Notes under the pieces: model-generated
The model's database searches: none
The model's input: only the letters and a program-made list of their open reading frames with translations
What the model was told of the DNA's origin: nothing
Made by a program: the position numbers and the translations under genes
Source of the DNA: Klebsiella quasivariicola
GTDB lineage: Bacteria; Pseudomonadota; Gammaproteobacteria; Enterobacterales; Enterobacteriaceae
Direction: 5' to 3'
DNA: 64,000 nt
Assembly: GCF_002269255.1 (NCBI RefSeq)
Contig: NZ_CP022823.1
Span: 186,001 to 250,000, forward strand
Shown here: piece by piece, positions 25,930 through 34,113 of the stretch
How the letters are laid out: the number at the start of each line of letters is the position of its first letter
Numbering within the stretch: the stretch's first letter is position 1

Positions 25930-27999
25930 ATGTCTGAGAATACTTTTCTGGTGGAAATCGGCACTGAAGAGCTGCCACCAAAAGCGCTGCGCAGCCTGGC
26001 GGAATCTTTTGCTGCGAACGTGACTGCGGAGCTGGATAATGCCGGCCTCGCGCACGGTGAAGTGGAATGGTTTGCCGCCCCGCGTCGTCTGGCGCTGAAG
26101 GTGGCCAACCTGGCGGCGGCGCAAGCCGATCGTGAAGTAGAAAAACGTGGCCCGGCTATTGCCCAGGCGTTCGATGCCGAAGGCAAGCCAAGCAAAGCGG
26201 CCGAAGGCTGGGCGCGCGGCTGCGGTATCACCGTCGATCAGGCCGAACGTCTGACCACGGACAAAGGCGAGTGGCTGCTGTATCGCGCCCATGTGAAGGG
26301 CGAAAGCACCGAAGCGCTGCTGCCGAACATGATTGCCAGCTCGCTGGCGAAGCTGCCAATCCCGAAACTGATGCGCTGGGGCGCGTCCGACGTCCACTTT
26401 GTGCGTCCGGTACACACGGTGACTTTGCTGCTGGGTGACAAAGTTATCCCGGCGACTATCCTCGGTATTCCGTCCGATCGCGTCATTCGCGGCCATCGCT
26501 TTATGGGTGAGCCGGAGTTCACTATCGACCATGCCGACCAGTATCCGCAGATCCTGCTGGAGCGCGGTAAAGTCATCGCCGATTACGAACAGCGTAAAGC
26601 CAAAATTAAAGCCGATGCGGAAGAAGCGGCGCGTAAGATTGGCGGTCAAGCCGATCTGAGCGAAAGCCTGCTGGAAGAAGTCACCTCGCTGGTGGAGTGG
26701 CCGGTGGTGCTGACGGCGAAGTTCGAAGAAAAATTCCTCGCGGTGCCGTCCGAAGCGCTGGTTTACACCATGAAGGGCGACCAGAAGTACTTCCCGGTCT
26801 ACGACAACGCTGGCAAACTGCTGCCGAACTTTATCTTCGTGGCCAACATCGAGTCCAAAGATCCGCAGCAGATCATCTCCGGTAACGAGAAGGTGGTTCG
26901 TCCGCGTCTGGCTGATGCCGAGTTCTTCTTCAACACTGACCGTAAAAAGCGTCTGGAAGACAACCTGCCGCGCCTCGAAACCGTGCTGTTCCAGCAGCAG
27001 CTGGGCACCCTGCGCGACAAGACCGATCGCATCCAGGCGCTGGCGGGCTGGATTGCCGAGCAGATTGGCGCTGACGTGAACCACGCGACCCGCGCGGGCC
27101 TGCTGTCCAAGTGCGACCTGATGACCAACATGGTCTTTGAGTTCACCGACACCCAGGGCGTGATGGGGATGCACTACGCGCGCCACGATGGCGAAGCGGA
27201 AGATGTGGCCGTAGCGCTGAACGAGCAGTATCAGCCGCGCTTTGCCGGCGATGCGCTGCCGTCTAACCCGGTAGCCTGCGCGGTGGCGATTGCCGATAAG
27301 ATGGATACCCTGGCGGGTATCTTTGGTATCGGTCAACATCCAAAAGGCGATAAAGATCCGTTTGCGCTGCGTCGTGCCGCGCTGGGCGTGTTACGCATCA
27401 TTGTCGAGAAGAACCTGAATCTCGATCTGCAAACGCTGACCGAAGAAGCGGTGCGTTTGTACGGTGAGAAGCTGACCAACGCCAACGTGGTTAATGACGT
27501 GATCGACTTTATGCTGGGCCGCTTCCGCGCCTGGTATCAGGACGAAGGCTACGGCGTCGACACTATCCAGGCAGTACTGGCGCGCCGTCCAACCCGCCCG
27601 GCGGATTTCGATGCGCGCATGAAAGCGGTATCGCACTTCCGTACCCTGGAAGAGTCCTCCGCGCTGGCGGCGGCGAACAAACGTGTCTCCAACATCCTCG
27701 CGAAATCTGATGAGACGCTGAACGACATCGTTCACGCTTCGGTGCTGAAAGAAGCGGCGGAAATTAAGCTGGCGGGTAATCTGGTGGTGCTGCGCGACAA
27801 GCTGCAGCCGTATTTCGCCGCAGGCCGTTATCAGGATGCGCTGATTGAACTGGCTGCGCTGCGCGAGCCGGTGGATGAGTTCTTCGAGAACGTGATGGTT
27901 AACGCTGAAGACAAAGATGTTCGCATCAACCGTCTGACGCTGCTGTCCAAACTGCGTGAACTGTTCCTGCAGGTCGCGGATATTTCTCTGCTGCAGTAA
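25930..27999 (+). CDS. glyS: Glycyl-tRNA synthetase beta subunit (GlyS)
   Basis: At 689 residues this is the normal length for the beta subunit that binds tRNA. It starts MSENTFLVEIGTEELPPKAL and contains the tRNA-recognition and HD-like domains (LLSKCDLMTNMVFEFTDTQG, GMHYARHDGEAEDVAVALNE, about 395-435) and a C-terminal DALR-type anticodon-binding region ending RINRLTLLSKLRELFLQVAD. It forms an operon with glyQ and is closed by a strong terminator. Confidence 0.97.
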   Translation: MSENTFLVEIGTEELPPKALRSLAESFAANVTAELDNAGLAHGEVEWFAAPRRLALKVANLAAAQADREVEKRGPAIAQAFDAEGKPSKAAEGWARGCGITVDQAERLTTDKGEWLLYRAHVKGESTEALLPNMIASSLAKLPIPKLMRWGASDVHFVRPVHTVTLLLGDKVIPATILGIPSDRVIRGHRFMGEPEFTIDHADQYPQILLERGKVIADYEQRKAKIKADAEEAARKIGGQADLSESLLEEVTSLVEWPVVLTAKFEEKFLAVPSEALVYTMKGDQKYFPVYDNAGKLLPNFIFVANIESKDPQQIISGNEKVVRPRLADAEFFFNTDRKKRLEDNLPRLETVLFQQQLGTLRDKTDRIQALAGWIAEQIGADVNHATRAGLLSKCDLMTNMVFEFTDTQGVMGMHYARHDGEAEDVAVALNEQYQPRFAGDALPSNPVACAVAIADKMDTLAGIFGIGQHPKGDKDPFALRRAALGVLRIIVEKNLNLDLQTLTEEAVRLYGEKLTNANVVNDVIDFMLGRFRAWYQDEGYGVDTIQAVLARRPTRPADFDARMKAVSHFRTLEESSALAAANKRVSNILAKSDETLNDIVHASVLKEAAEIKLAGNLVVLRDKLQPYFAAGRYQDALIELAALREPVDEFFENVMVNAEDKDVRINRLTLLSKLRELFLQVADISLLQ

Positions 28000-28020
28000 G
28001 CGTATCGGTAATAATAAAAG

Positions 28021-28043
28021 ACCTGCCTCAGGGCAGGTTTTTT
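28021..28043 (+). terminator. Rho-independent terminator of glyQS
   Basis: ACCTGCC and GGCAGGT form a stem with loop TCA, followed by six T residues, 21 bp after the glyS stop. Confidence 0.92.
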
Positions 28044-28165
28044 CATACGTGAAATATAAATAGATGAACCATTAATAATTCTGTCATTGATATCTTCATT
28101 ATATTAATTTATCGATGTATAACATTTTAGGAATATATAAACATAATTCCGTGAGATATTTACGC

Positions 28166-28325
28166 TAGAATGGCGGCGGGTGCTTGAGACTGTGTGTCTC
28201 AGGTATTCAGCGGGAGATACACAGAGAAAAGCCCCACCTGATAGTAATCAAAGTGAGGCTCCCCTATGCATCAACACCATAAGAGTAGCCTCTTACTTGT
28301 TGAAAATCAACACTGGAGGCGAGGA
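28166..28325 (+). ncRNA. hok/sok-type mRNA leader upstream of hokA
   Basis: After TAGAAT (28166-28171, a fair -10 box) the leader begins GGTGCTTGAGAC...GTCTCA (from about 28179), the 5' stem typical of hok mRNAs. It then carries GCCCCAC...GTGAGGCTCCCCTATG and TAGCCTCTTAC, words shared with known hok/sok loci. ATG 28266 opens 20 codons in frame with hokA and is a mok-like leader. A sok antisense RNA would be expected from the minus strand here, but I could not place its promoter. The AT-rich stretch 28044-28165 upstream shows nothing else. Confidence 0.55.
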
Positions 28326-28478
28326 ATGCCGCAAAAGTATCTGTTGTTTGGCTTAGTAGTGATTTGCTTCACTATTTTATTATTTACCTGGATGGTTCGT
28401 GATTCGCTATGTGAATTACAGCTCAGGCAGGGAAATATTGAGCTGGTGGCATTCTTAGCCTGTGATATTAAACAGTAA
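28326..28478 (+). CDS. hokA: HokA, type I toxin small membrane protein
   Basis: This 50-residue Hok/Gef-family peptide (MPQKYLLFGLVVICFTILLF..., single membrane segment about 6-25) has the conserved C-terminal domain RDSLCELQLRQGNIELVAFL and the two family cysteines. Overproduced Hok proteins depolarise the inner membrane; translation is normally blocked by antisense Sok RNA. The ATG at 28326 follows GGCGAGG. The position between glyS and cspA equals that of E. coli hokA, where an IS150 copy sits nearby; here no IS is present. The reading frame is intact. Whether it is still expressed cannot be told. Confidence 0.88.
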   Translation: MPQKYLLFGLVVICFTILLFTWMVRDSLCELQLRQGNIELVAFLACDIKQ

Positions 28479-28598
28479 GAGCATCTGGTGGGGAGCTATC
28501 CCCACCATGCTTGCGGTGTCAGGCATTCTCAATGCACCCTTTCATTGTTCACCAAATAAATCATTTGCCTCCTGATATCAGGAGGCCTTTTTATTTTT
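28479..28598 (+). terminator. Hairpin and terminator after hokA
   Basis: A hairpin TGGTGGGG...CCCCACCA lies at 28486-28507, just after hokA. A strong terminator GCCTCCTGATATCAGGAGGC followed by TTTTTATTTTT lies at 28567-28598. The first may form the 3' fold-back of the hok message. Confidence 0.8.
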
Positions 28599-28652
28599 AC
28601 ACGATCGTTGAATAAAACAGACTTGCAACGCATACCGGAGTGTGGCTATCCT

Positions 28653-28922
28653 ATGGCCCGACGAATTCCTCGTCTCACCGGAGCGCGCCCCACAAATGAA
28701 CAAACACGACTGATGAATTTCACGCCTTACCTCGCAGACGTTGCGGGTAGGGGAGTATTGATTTCATTCAGGAGTGCTTATGGCTCATTGCGCCCAATCC
28801 CCTTCTTTTATTTTGCATCAGGTCACCTGTCAGTTTTCGACGGGAGATACGCTTTTCGGTCCGCTGAATTTATCGCTGGCACCGTCGCTTTGCGGCCTGG
28901 TTGGCCGGAACGGCGTCGGTAA
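28653..28922 (+). other. Possible leader reading frame before the ABC-F gene
   Basis: The 181-bp stretch 28599-28779 has no annotated gene. An ATG at 28653 with GGAG upstream opens 89 codons beginning MARRIPRLTGARPTNEQTRL, which run out of frame across the start of the ABC-F gene. ABC-F genes are sometimes controlled by leader peptides, so it is recorded, but codon and length evidence is weak. Confidence 0.2.
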
Positions 28923-30399
28923 GACGCGTCTGCTGCGTTTGCTGGCGGGCCTTGATTCTCCTGCCGGCGGCCATATCGAGCGCGCCGCCGCCGTTGCCTG
29001 GGTGGCGCAGCAGCCGACGCTCACGGCAGAGACTACCCTCGCCGCGCTACTGGGCTATGCGTCGGTATTTGACGCCTTGTCCCGCCTTGAACAGGGGAAA
29101 GGGCTGGCAGAGGATCTCGAGTTGCTGGATGGCCACTGGGATCTGCCCGATCGCCTGAGTTCAGCCTTCCACGCCGCCGATCTCCCGGCATTCGCAGCCG
29201 ATCGGCCTGCCTATTCGCTCAGCGGCGGCGAACGGATGAAGGCGCTGCTGTGCGGCGCCTTCGCCTCGGGTGCCAATTATCTGCTGCTGGATGAGCCCAC
29301 CAATCATCTGGACCGTCAGGGGCGGGAGTGGCTCTACCACCAGCTGGAAAACTGGCAGGGTGGGGCGCTGATCGCCAGCCACGACCGCGAGTTGCTGACC
29401 CTGATGCCAGAGATTATTGAGCTGACGTCGTCAGCGTTGCGCAGCTACGGCGGCAACTATGATGAATATCAGCGGCAGCGTGAGGCGGAACAGCAGGCCG
29501 CACGCGCGGCGCTGCAACATGCCGCTATCGAACGGCGACGCACCCGCGCACGAATGCAAAAGGAGCATGACGCGGCCCAACGGCGCTCGGCTCAGACGCT
29601 GCGTACCGTTGATACGCTAAATATCGCCTCGTTTGAACGTGTGAAATACAAAGGTGCGGCAAAAGAGCGGCCGGGAACGCTGCGTCGCCAGCATCGTGAG
29701 CAGAACAGTAGCCTGAATGCCGCCGTGCAGCAGGCGCGGGAGCGGGTGGAGGACGATAACCCGGTGATGTTCACGCTGCCGGGTAGCGAAGTGGCCGCCG
29801 GGAAGCAGGTGCTGGCGCTGGAAGCGATGCAGTTAGCCCATTGCCCCGCCGCCCCCCTCGACTGGCGCGTGGATGGTCCGATGCGCATTGCGCTTAAGGG
29901 ACCGAATGGCTGTGGCAAAACGACCTTGCTGAAAACGCTGCTGGGGCTGGAGCCGCCTGTTGCAGGCGATATCCGGCTGTCGGTGAGCACGGCTTATCTG
30001 GATCAGCATCTGACGCAGCTGGATCTGTCGTTATCGGTGATGGCGCACCTCGGCCTGGAAGATACCCCGTTAGATGAGGGCCTCCTGCGCACCCGTCTGG
30101 CGCAGCTCCAGCTGGGCGCAGATAAGGTCACTCTGCCGCTGGCGGCGCTCAGCGGCGGCGAGCGCCTGAAAGCGGCCCTGGCGTGCGTGCTCTGGCGACG
30201 CGAGCCTGCCCAGCTGCTTTTGCTGGATGAGCCGACCAACCATCTCGATTTAGCATCGACGCAGGCTATTGAACGCGCGCTGGCGGCGTTTCCTGGCGCG
30301 ATGGTGGTGGTGTCACATGATGAGGCGTTTTTACAAGGTCTGAAGCTGACCCATAGTCTGGCGTGGCGGAAAACGGGCTGGCACTTTTCCCGGCTCTGA
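28780..30399 (+). CDS. ABC-F family ATPase
   Basis: This 539-residue soluble protein has two ABC ATPase domains and no membrane segment. The first domain has Walker A GRNGVGKT (42-49), signature LSGGERMKA and LLLDEPTNHLD; the second has GPNGCGKT (about 373) with LSGGERLKA and LLLDEPTNHLD. Between them is a charged helical linker (about 225-310, rich in Glu, Gln and Arg), as in ABC-F proteins that act on ribosomes (EttA, Uup, YheS). The linker and length do not let me place it in a named subfamily. The start at ATG 28780 follows AGGAG. It has no counterpart at this site in E. coli K-12 that I recall. A translation-factor or ribosome-protection role is inferred. Confidence 0.88.
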   Translation: MAHCAQSPSFILHQVTCQFSTGDTLFGPLNLSLAPSLCGLVGRNGVGKTRLLRLLAGLDSPAGGHIERAAAVAWVAQQPTLTAETTLAALLGYASVFDALSRLEQGKGLAEDLELLDGHWDLPDRLSSAFHAADLPAFAADRPAYSLSGGERMKALLCGAFASGANYLLLDEPTNHLDRQGREWLYHQLENWQGGALIASHDRELLTLMPEIIELTSSALRSYGGNYDEYQRQREAEQQAARAALQHAAIERRRTRARMQKEHDAAQRRSAQTLRTVDTLNIASFERVKYKGAAKERPGTLRRQHREQNSSLNAAVQQARERVEDDNPVMFTLPGSEVAAGKQVLALEAMQLAHCPAAPLDWRVDGPMRIALKGPNGCGKTTLLKTLLGLEPPVAGDIRLSVSTAYLDQHLTQLDLSLSVMAHLGLEDTPLDEGLLRTRLAQLQLGADKVTLPLAALSGGERLKAALACVLWRREPAQLLLLDEPTNHLDLASTQAIERALAAFPGAMVVVSHDEAFLQGLKLTHSLAWRKTGWHFSRL

Positions 30400-30407
30400 A
30401 TGCTTAA

Positions 30408-30433
30408 CCGCCGCCAGCACACTCTGGCGGCGG
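30408..30433 (+). terminator. Hairpin after the ABC-F gene
   Basis: CCGCCGCCAG and CTGGCGGCGG form a strong stem 9 bp past the stop; no clear T-run follows. Confidence 0.5.
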
Positions 30434-30445
30434 CGAACGACAGAT

Positions 30446-30474
30446 AAAAAAATCCCCGCCATCAGGCAGGGATT
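30446..30474 (-). terminator. Rho-independent terminator of cspA
   Basis: On the minus strand AATCCCTGCC...GGCGGGGATT forms an imperfect stem followed by seven U residues, 22 bp after the cspA stop. Confidence 0.85.
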
Positions 30475-30496
30475 CTCGATTCTTAGCGGCTTGAAC

Positions 30497-30709
30497 TTAC
30501 AGAGAAGTTACGTTGCCAGCTGCCGGGCCTTTAGCGCCGCTTTCGATGGTGAAGGACACTTTCTGACCTTCGTCCAGGGATTTGTAGCCATCGTTCTGGA
30601 TAGCAGAGAAGTGTACGAACACGTCTTTAGAGCCATCGTCAGGAGTGATGAAGCCGAAGCCTTTGTCAGCGTTGAACCATTTTACGATACCAGTCATTTT
30701 ACCGGACAT
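30497..30709 (-). CDS. cspA: Major cold-shock protein CspA
   Basis: This 70-residue cold-shock domain protein is an RNA chaperone that melts secondary structure at low temperature. RNA-binding motifs RNP1 (KGFGFITP, 16-23) and RNP2 (DVFVHFSA, 29-36) are intact. The length and N-terminus [20 protein letters not shown] equal those of enterobacterial CspA. It is monocistronic, with a long leader and its own terminator. Control is mainly post-transcriptional through the leader. Confidence 0.97.
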
Positions 30710-30862
30710 AGTGAATTACCTTTAAAAAAATAAGTGAGCCTTGCGGCGTAGCGGTCTGGACTACAGATTTAAAGCGATAAAGGGAAAGTTCACTACGGGG
30801 GTATCTTTGGATAACCTTAGAAGGACTGCTCTATTCGACTGCTCTGTGGTCTGTACATCAAA
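30710..30862 (-). promoter_or_regulatory. cspA 5' leader with cold box (RNA thermosensor)
   Basis: Read on the minus strand, the roughly 150-nt leader has the cold-box word TGATGTACAGA (30850-30860) at its 5' end. It has conserved internal blocks GATACCCCCGTAGTG and TTTAAATCTGTAG, and ends AAAGGTAATTCACTATG. This is the arrangement of the E. coli cspA thermosensing leader. The cspA promoter should lie just upstream, in 30863-30961; a T-tract is seen there but no clear -10/-35 pair was assigned. Confidence 0.8.
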
Positions 30863-30961
30863 CCTGCGAGCATTAACGCACGTTCAGCACCTGATAGCAA
30901 ACTTTTTTTTACGGTGCAGCGGCAAAAGCTCCCTTACTGGCCCTTGCCGCTGCGCGCTGGA

Positions 30962-31252
30962 TTAATCGAGTAACTGCCGTGAAAGCTGTGGATTGGCCTG
31001 AATCAGGCGCATCAATTTCAGCTCGGTGGGAGACGGTCTGACCCGTCTCGACTCCCACTCTCTTACCATGGCGACGCTCACGCCCATGACGTTGGCAAAG
31101 TCGTCAATCTTAAGTCCAGTGCCTTTACGCAGTTGCTCAAATTCACTAAACACAGTGGACTTACGGTTTGAGGTAATTATCTGATTATCATCCTTAAATA
31201 CGATGTGTTCCAGGCTGCTCAGCAGTTCAAACACAGGATCTTTATATTCCAT
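30962..31252 (-). CDS. yiaG: YiaG, HTH-type regulator
   Basis: This 96-residue Xre-type (HigA/NadS-like) helix-turn-helix protein has the DNA-binding segment LKIDDFANVMGVSVAMVREW (about 46-65), followed by ESRRVRPSPTELKLMRLIQ. It matches E. coli YiaG in length and ends. No toxin partner is encoded beside it, so it is probably a stand-alone regulator rather than an antitoxin. Its targets are unknown. The start has AGGAG; the 246-bp region upstream (31253-31498) contains its promoter and the terminator of the preceding transporter gene. Confidence 0.93.
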   Translation of the reverse strand: MEYKDPVFELLSSLEHIVFKDDNQIITSNRKSTVFSEFEQLRKGTGLKIDDFANVMGVSVAMVREWESRRVRPSPTELKLMRLIQANPQLSRQLLD

Positions 31253-31451
31253 TGAGAACTCCTTTTATCACACAGCGGAAGAGATTTTTTATAAAGCTCT
31301 TTAAGAATAGTCAGAAAACGGCGAGAAGGATGGTCACGTCCGTGATTATTTGCCAACAGGCTATTGGATCGGCTCCGGCAGCCAAACGGCAGCGGAGCCT
31401 AAGAGAATGAATATTAACGGTATGAAGTCGCTTCGAAAATTTTTGTAAACG

Positions 31452-31493
31452 GATAAGAAAAAAGCGGCAAAGCCGGCGCAGCACCACCGGCTC
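31452..31493 (-). terminator. Terminator of the aromatic-acid transporter gene
   Basis: On the minus strand AGCCGG...CCGGCT forms a stem followed by a short spacer and a run of six T residues (TTGCCGCTTTTTTCTT). It lies just past the stop at 31499. Confidence 0.7.
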
Positions 31494-31498
31494 GTCAG

Positions 31499-32854
31499 TC
31501 AGGCCTTCTGCAGACCTCTCGTGTCGTCTTTCGTCGCCGGCGCGGATTTACTGACCCGGTATTTAATCAGCAGCGCGATGGCAGACAGGAACGCCGGGAT
31601 GGCCAGCAGGGTGAAAATAGTCTCAAACGAGAGCTGGGCCTGCATCAGGAAGGCGCCGCTGAACGCGCCGAGGATGCCGCCGAAGCGGCCAATACCCAGC
31701 ATCCAGGCGACACCGGTGGCGCGCCCCTGCGTCGGGTAGAAGCCTGCCGCCAGCGCGGGCATCGACGACTGCGCGCCATTCATAATACTACCGGCGATAA
31801 ACACCATCACCCCCATCAGCACCAGGCTGCTGGTGGAGAAACCCACCAGGCAGACGCAAACGCCGGTCAGCAGCCAGCCAACGGCCACCACCTTATTGGG
31901 GTTGATCTTGTCCATCAGCGCGCCGAGGATCAGCACGCCAATTCCGCCGCCCAGCGGGAACAGGGCGGTGATAATGGAGGCCTGGCTCATCGAGGCGCCG
32001 GTTTCGCGGATCAGCAGCGGCAGCCAGCTGGTCAGGAGGTAGAAAATCAACAGGCCCATAAAGTAGGTCAGGCACAGCATCACGGTTCCCACGGCGTAGC
32101 GAGGGGAGAAAATGACGCCGATAGCGGACTTCTCTTTTACCTGGCCGGCTTCGCGCAGTTCAAATTCCACCGTCTCCGGCAACGGTGCGATACGACGCAG
32201 GATCGCGGCAATGCGCTGCGCCGGCTGCTGCTTCACTACCAGATAGCGGGCGGATTCCGGCAGCAGGAAAATTAATGCCACCGCCAGCAGGAGGGGCATC
32301 ACGCCGCCCAGCACCAGCACGCTCTGCCAGCCATAATGTGGGATCATCCAGGCGGATAAAAAGCCGCCCAGCGATGACCCCATCGGAAAGCCAACGAACA
32401 TCAGGTTCACCAGCAGCGCCCGACGCCGCTCCGGCGCATATTCGCTCATCAGCGTCGCAGCATTCGGCATCGCTGCGCCGAGCCCCAGTCCGGTCAGGAA
32501 GCGCAGTAGCGTCAGCTGGTTAAGGCTGGTGGCAAAGGCGGTGAGCAGGCTGAAGCCACCGAACACTACGATCGACATAATCAGCACTTTTTTGCGCCCG
32601 ATGCGGTCGGCCAGCGGTCCCGCGGTTAAAGCACCGACCGCCAGGCCTACCAGCGCGGCGCTCATCACCGGGCCGAGGGCTGATTTTTCCACGCCCCATT
32701 CCTGGACCAGATCGGAGGCGATGAACCCGATGATTGCGGTGTCGAACCCGTCCATCGCGACGGTGATAAAACAGAGCGCGAGGATCATCCACTGGTAGCG
32801 GGTGAAGGGGTGCTCGTTGATAAAGGCCTGAATGTCGATGGTTGTCTTAGTCAT
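31499..32854 (-). CDS. PcaK-type aromatic acid:H+ symporter (MFS, AAHS family)
   Basis: This 451-residue major facilitator has 12 predicted membrane segments. The aromatic acid:H+ symporter signature is visible: MDGFDTAIIGFIAS after TM1 (D-G-x-D, needed in PcaK), the TM2-3 loop GPLADRIGRKKVLIM (about 80-94), and the TM8-9 loop GALMDKINPNKVVA. Likely substrates are protocatechuate, 4-hydroxybenzoate or similar; the exact acid is not decidable by eye. It has no catabolic neighbours, but PcaR/PcaU-like sequences lie in its promoter region, which ties it to the beta-ketoadipate regulon by inference. Confidence 0.85.
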   Translation of the reverse strand: MTKTTIDIQAFINEHPFTRYQWMILALCFITVAMDGFDTAIIGFIASDLVQEWGVEKSALGPVMSAALVGLAVGALTAGPLADRIGRKKVLIMSIVVFGGFSLLTAFATSLNQLTLLRFLTGLGLGAAMPNAATLMSEYAPERRRALLVNLMFVGFPMGSSLGGFLSAWMIPHYGWQSVLVLGGVMPLLLAVALIFLLPESARYLVVKQQPAQRIAAILRRIAPLPETVEFELREAGQVKEKSAIGVIFSPRYAVGTVMLCLTYFMGLLIFYLLTSWLPLLIRETGASMSQASIITALFPLGGGIGVLILGALMDKINPNKVVAVGWLLTGVCVCLVGFSTSSLVLMGVMVFIAGSIMNGAQSSMPALAAGFYPTQGRATGVAWMLGIGRFGGILGAFSGAFLMQAQLSFETIFTLLAIPAFLSAIALLIKYRVSKSAPATKDDTRGLQKA

Positions 32855-32929
32855 ACGGCTTTCCTGGCAGACTGAGCGAGGGACAGAGGTTTATTATTAT
32901 CGTCGCCTTCGCGTCGTTGAGTTTGATTT

Positions 32930-33030
32930 GTGCGATAATCGAACGTATCGCCGTTAATCGCTCATTCATCAAATCATTGAAGTGGGAGGCAGGCAATCCA
33001 GGCGCGCGCCAAAGCGTGCGATTATCGTCC
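32930..33030. promoter_or_regulatory. PcaR/PcaU-type operator sequences upstream of the transporter
   Basis: GTGCGATAATCGAAC (32930-32944) is the reverse complement of GTTCGATTATCGCAC and differs only at the central base from the known PcaR site GTTCGATAATCGCAC. A second, partial copy, GTGCGATTATCGTCC, is at 33016-33030 within a larger palindrome AAAGCG...CGCTTT. Both lie in the 440-bp gap 32855-33294, upstream of the minus-strand transporter. The rest of the gap, towards yiaF, contains nothing I can assign. Confidence 0.6.
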
Positions 33031-33294
33031 GCTTTAGGACGCTACGCCGGACGGAGACTTTGCATTACCATTAAAATCAAAAAGTTATTAGACATTTATC
33101 GGCACAATGTGAAGGCCATATTTGTGATGCGCGTAACAGACGCTGCAGGCGCCGACGGCGGCGGGCGGAATGGCGTTTTTCCTGCGTAAGATTAGCAGTA
33201 AAGGGTATCCTGCGAGGCCGAGCTGGACTATCCTTGTCAGCGTCTGGCACGTGTGTGCCGTTGTGCGCTTTTTTTGGCTGAAAGGAGTAAAAAA

Positions 33295-34005
33295 ATGGCG
33301 ACAGGAAAGTCCTGCTCTCGCTGGTTTGCGGCTATGGCGGCCTTATTGATGGTGGTTAGCCTGAGTGGGTGTTTTGATAAAGAGGGCGATCAGCGCAAAG
33401 CGTTTATCGACTTCCTGCAGAATACGGCGATGCGTAGCGGCGAACGTCTGCCGACGCTGACCGCCGATCAGAAAAAACAGTTTGGGCCGTTTGTTTCTGA
33501 CTACGCGGTGATTTACGGTTACTCGCAGCAGGTGAGCCAGGCGATGGACGCCGGTCTGCGCCCGGTAGTGGACAGCGTCAATGCGATCCGCGTCCCGCAG
33601 GACTATATGACCCAGCGCGAGCCGCTGCGTCAGGCGAACGGCGCGCTGGGCGTGCTCAGCCAGCAGCTGCAGAATGCGAAAATGCAGGCCGATGCCGCGC
33701 ATGGCGCGCTGAAGCAGGCTGACGATCTCAAGCCGGTCTTCGATCAGGTGTACGCCAAGGTGGTGACGGCGCCAGCCGACGCGCTGCAGCCGCTGATCCC
33801 GGCCGCGCAGATCTTTACCCAGCAGCTGGTTCAGGTGGGGGACTTTGTCGCTCAGCAGGGGACGCAGGTGAGCTTTGTCGCCAACGGCATTCAGTTCCCG
33901 ACCTCCCAGCAGGCCAGTCAGTACAATGCGCTGATTGGGCCGCTGGCGGCGCAGCATCAGGCGTTTAATCAGGCATGGACGGCAGCGGTCAACGCCACCC
34001 GTTAA
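33295..34005 (+). CDS. yiaF: YiaF, DUF3053 lipoprotein
   Basis: This 236-residue lipoprotein (MATGKSCSRWFAAMAALLMV, lipobox LSGC with Cys-26) has the same length as E. coli YiaF. The mature domain is mainly helical and Gln-rich, with the conserved start DKEGDQRKAFIDFLQNTAMR and the C-terminal motif VANGIQFPTSQQASQYNAL. The function is unknown. ATG 33295 is preceded by AAAGGAG; an in-frame extension upstream is not conserved. It converges on ghrB with a shared terminator. Confidence 0.93.
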   Translation: MATGKSCSRWFAAMAALLMVVSLSGCFDKEGDQRKAFIDFLQNTAMRSGERLPTLTADQKKQFGPFVSDYAVIYGYSQQVSQAMDAGLRPVVDSVNAIRVPQDYMTQREPLRQANGALGVLSQQLQNAKMQADAAHGALKQADDLKPVFDQVYAKVVTAPADALQPLIPAAQIFTQQLVQVGDFVAQQGTQVSFVANGIQFPTSQQASQYNALIGPLAAQHQAFNQAWTAAVNATR

Positions 34006-34067
34006 TGCCTCATCTGGCTGACGTTGGCTGCGGCGAACGGGCAGGATGACGGACAGGATGCAAAAAG

Positions 34068-34109
34068 AACCCGGGGAAGGCGATAACCGCCGCCACCCGG
34101 GTTTTTTTA
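34068..34109. terminator. Terminator between yiaF and ghrB
   Basis: AACCCGG and CCGGGTT bracket an inner stem (GGCGATAACCGCC) and are followed by seven T residues on the plus strand. It serves yiaF and perhaps ghrB in the opposite direction. Confidence 0.88.
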
Positions 34110-34113
34110 TGGC

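Noticed and set aside
25237..27339. 700-codon open frame on the minus strand opposite glyQ and glyS
   Set aside because: It is the mirror of the GC-rich codon pattern of two certain essential genes, with low-complexity His/Arg/Gln-rich translation and no recognisable domain.
30962..31252. YiaG as the antitoxin of a type II toxin-antitoxin pair
   Set aside because: It has a HigA-like HTH but no small toxin gene lies on either side.
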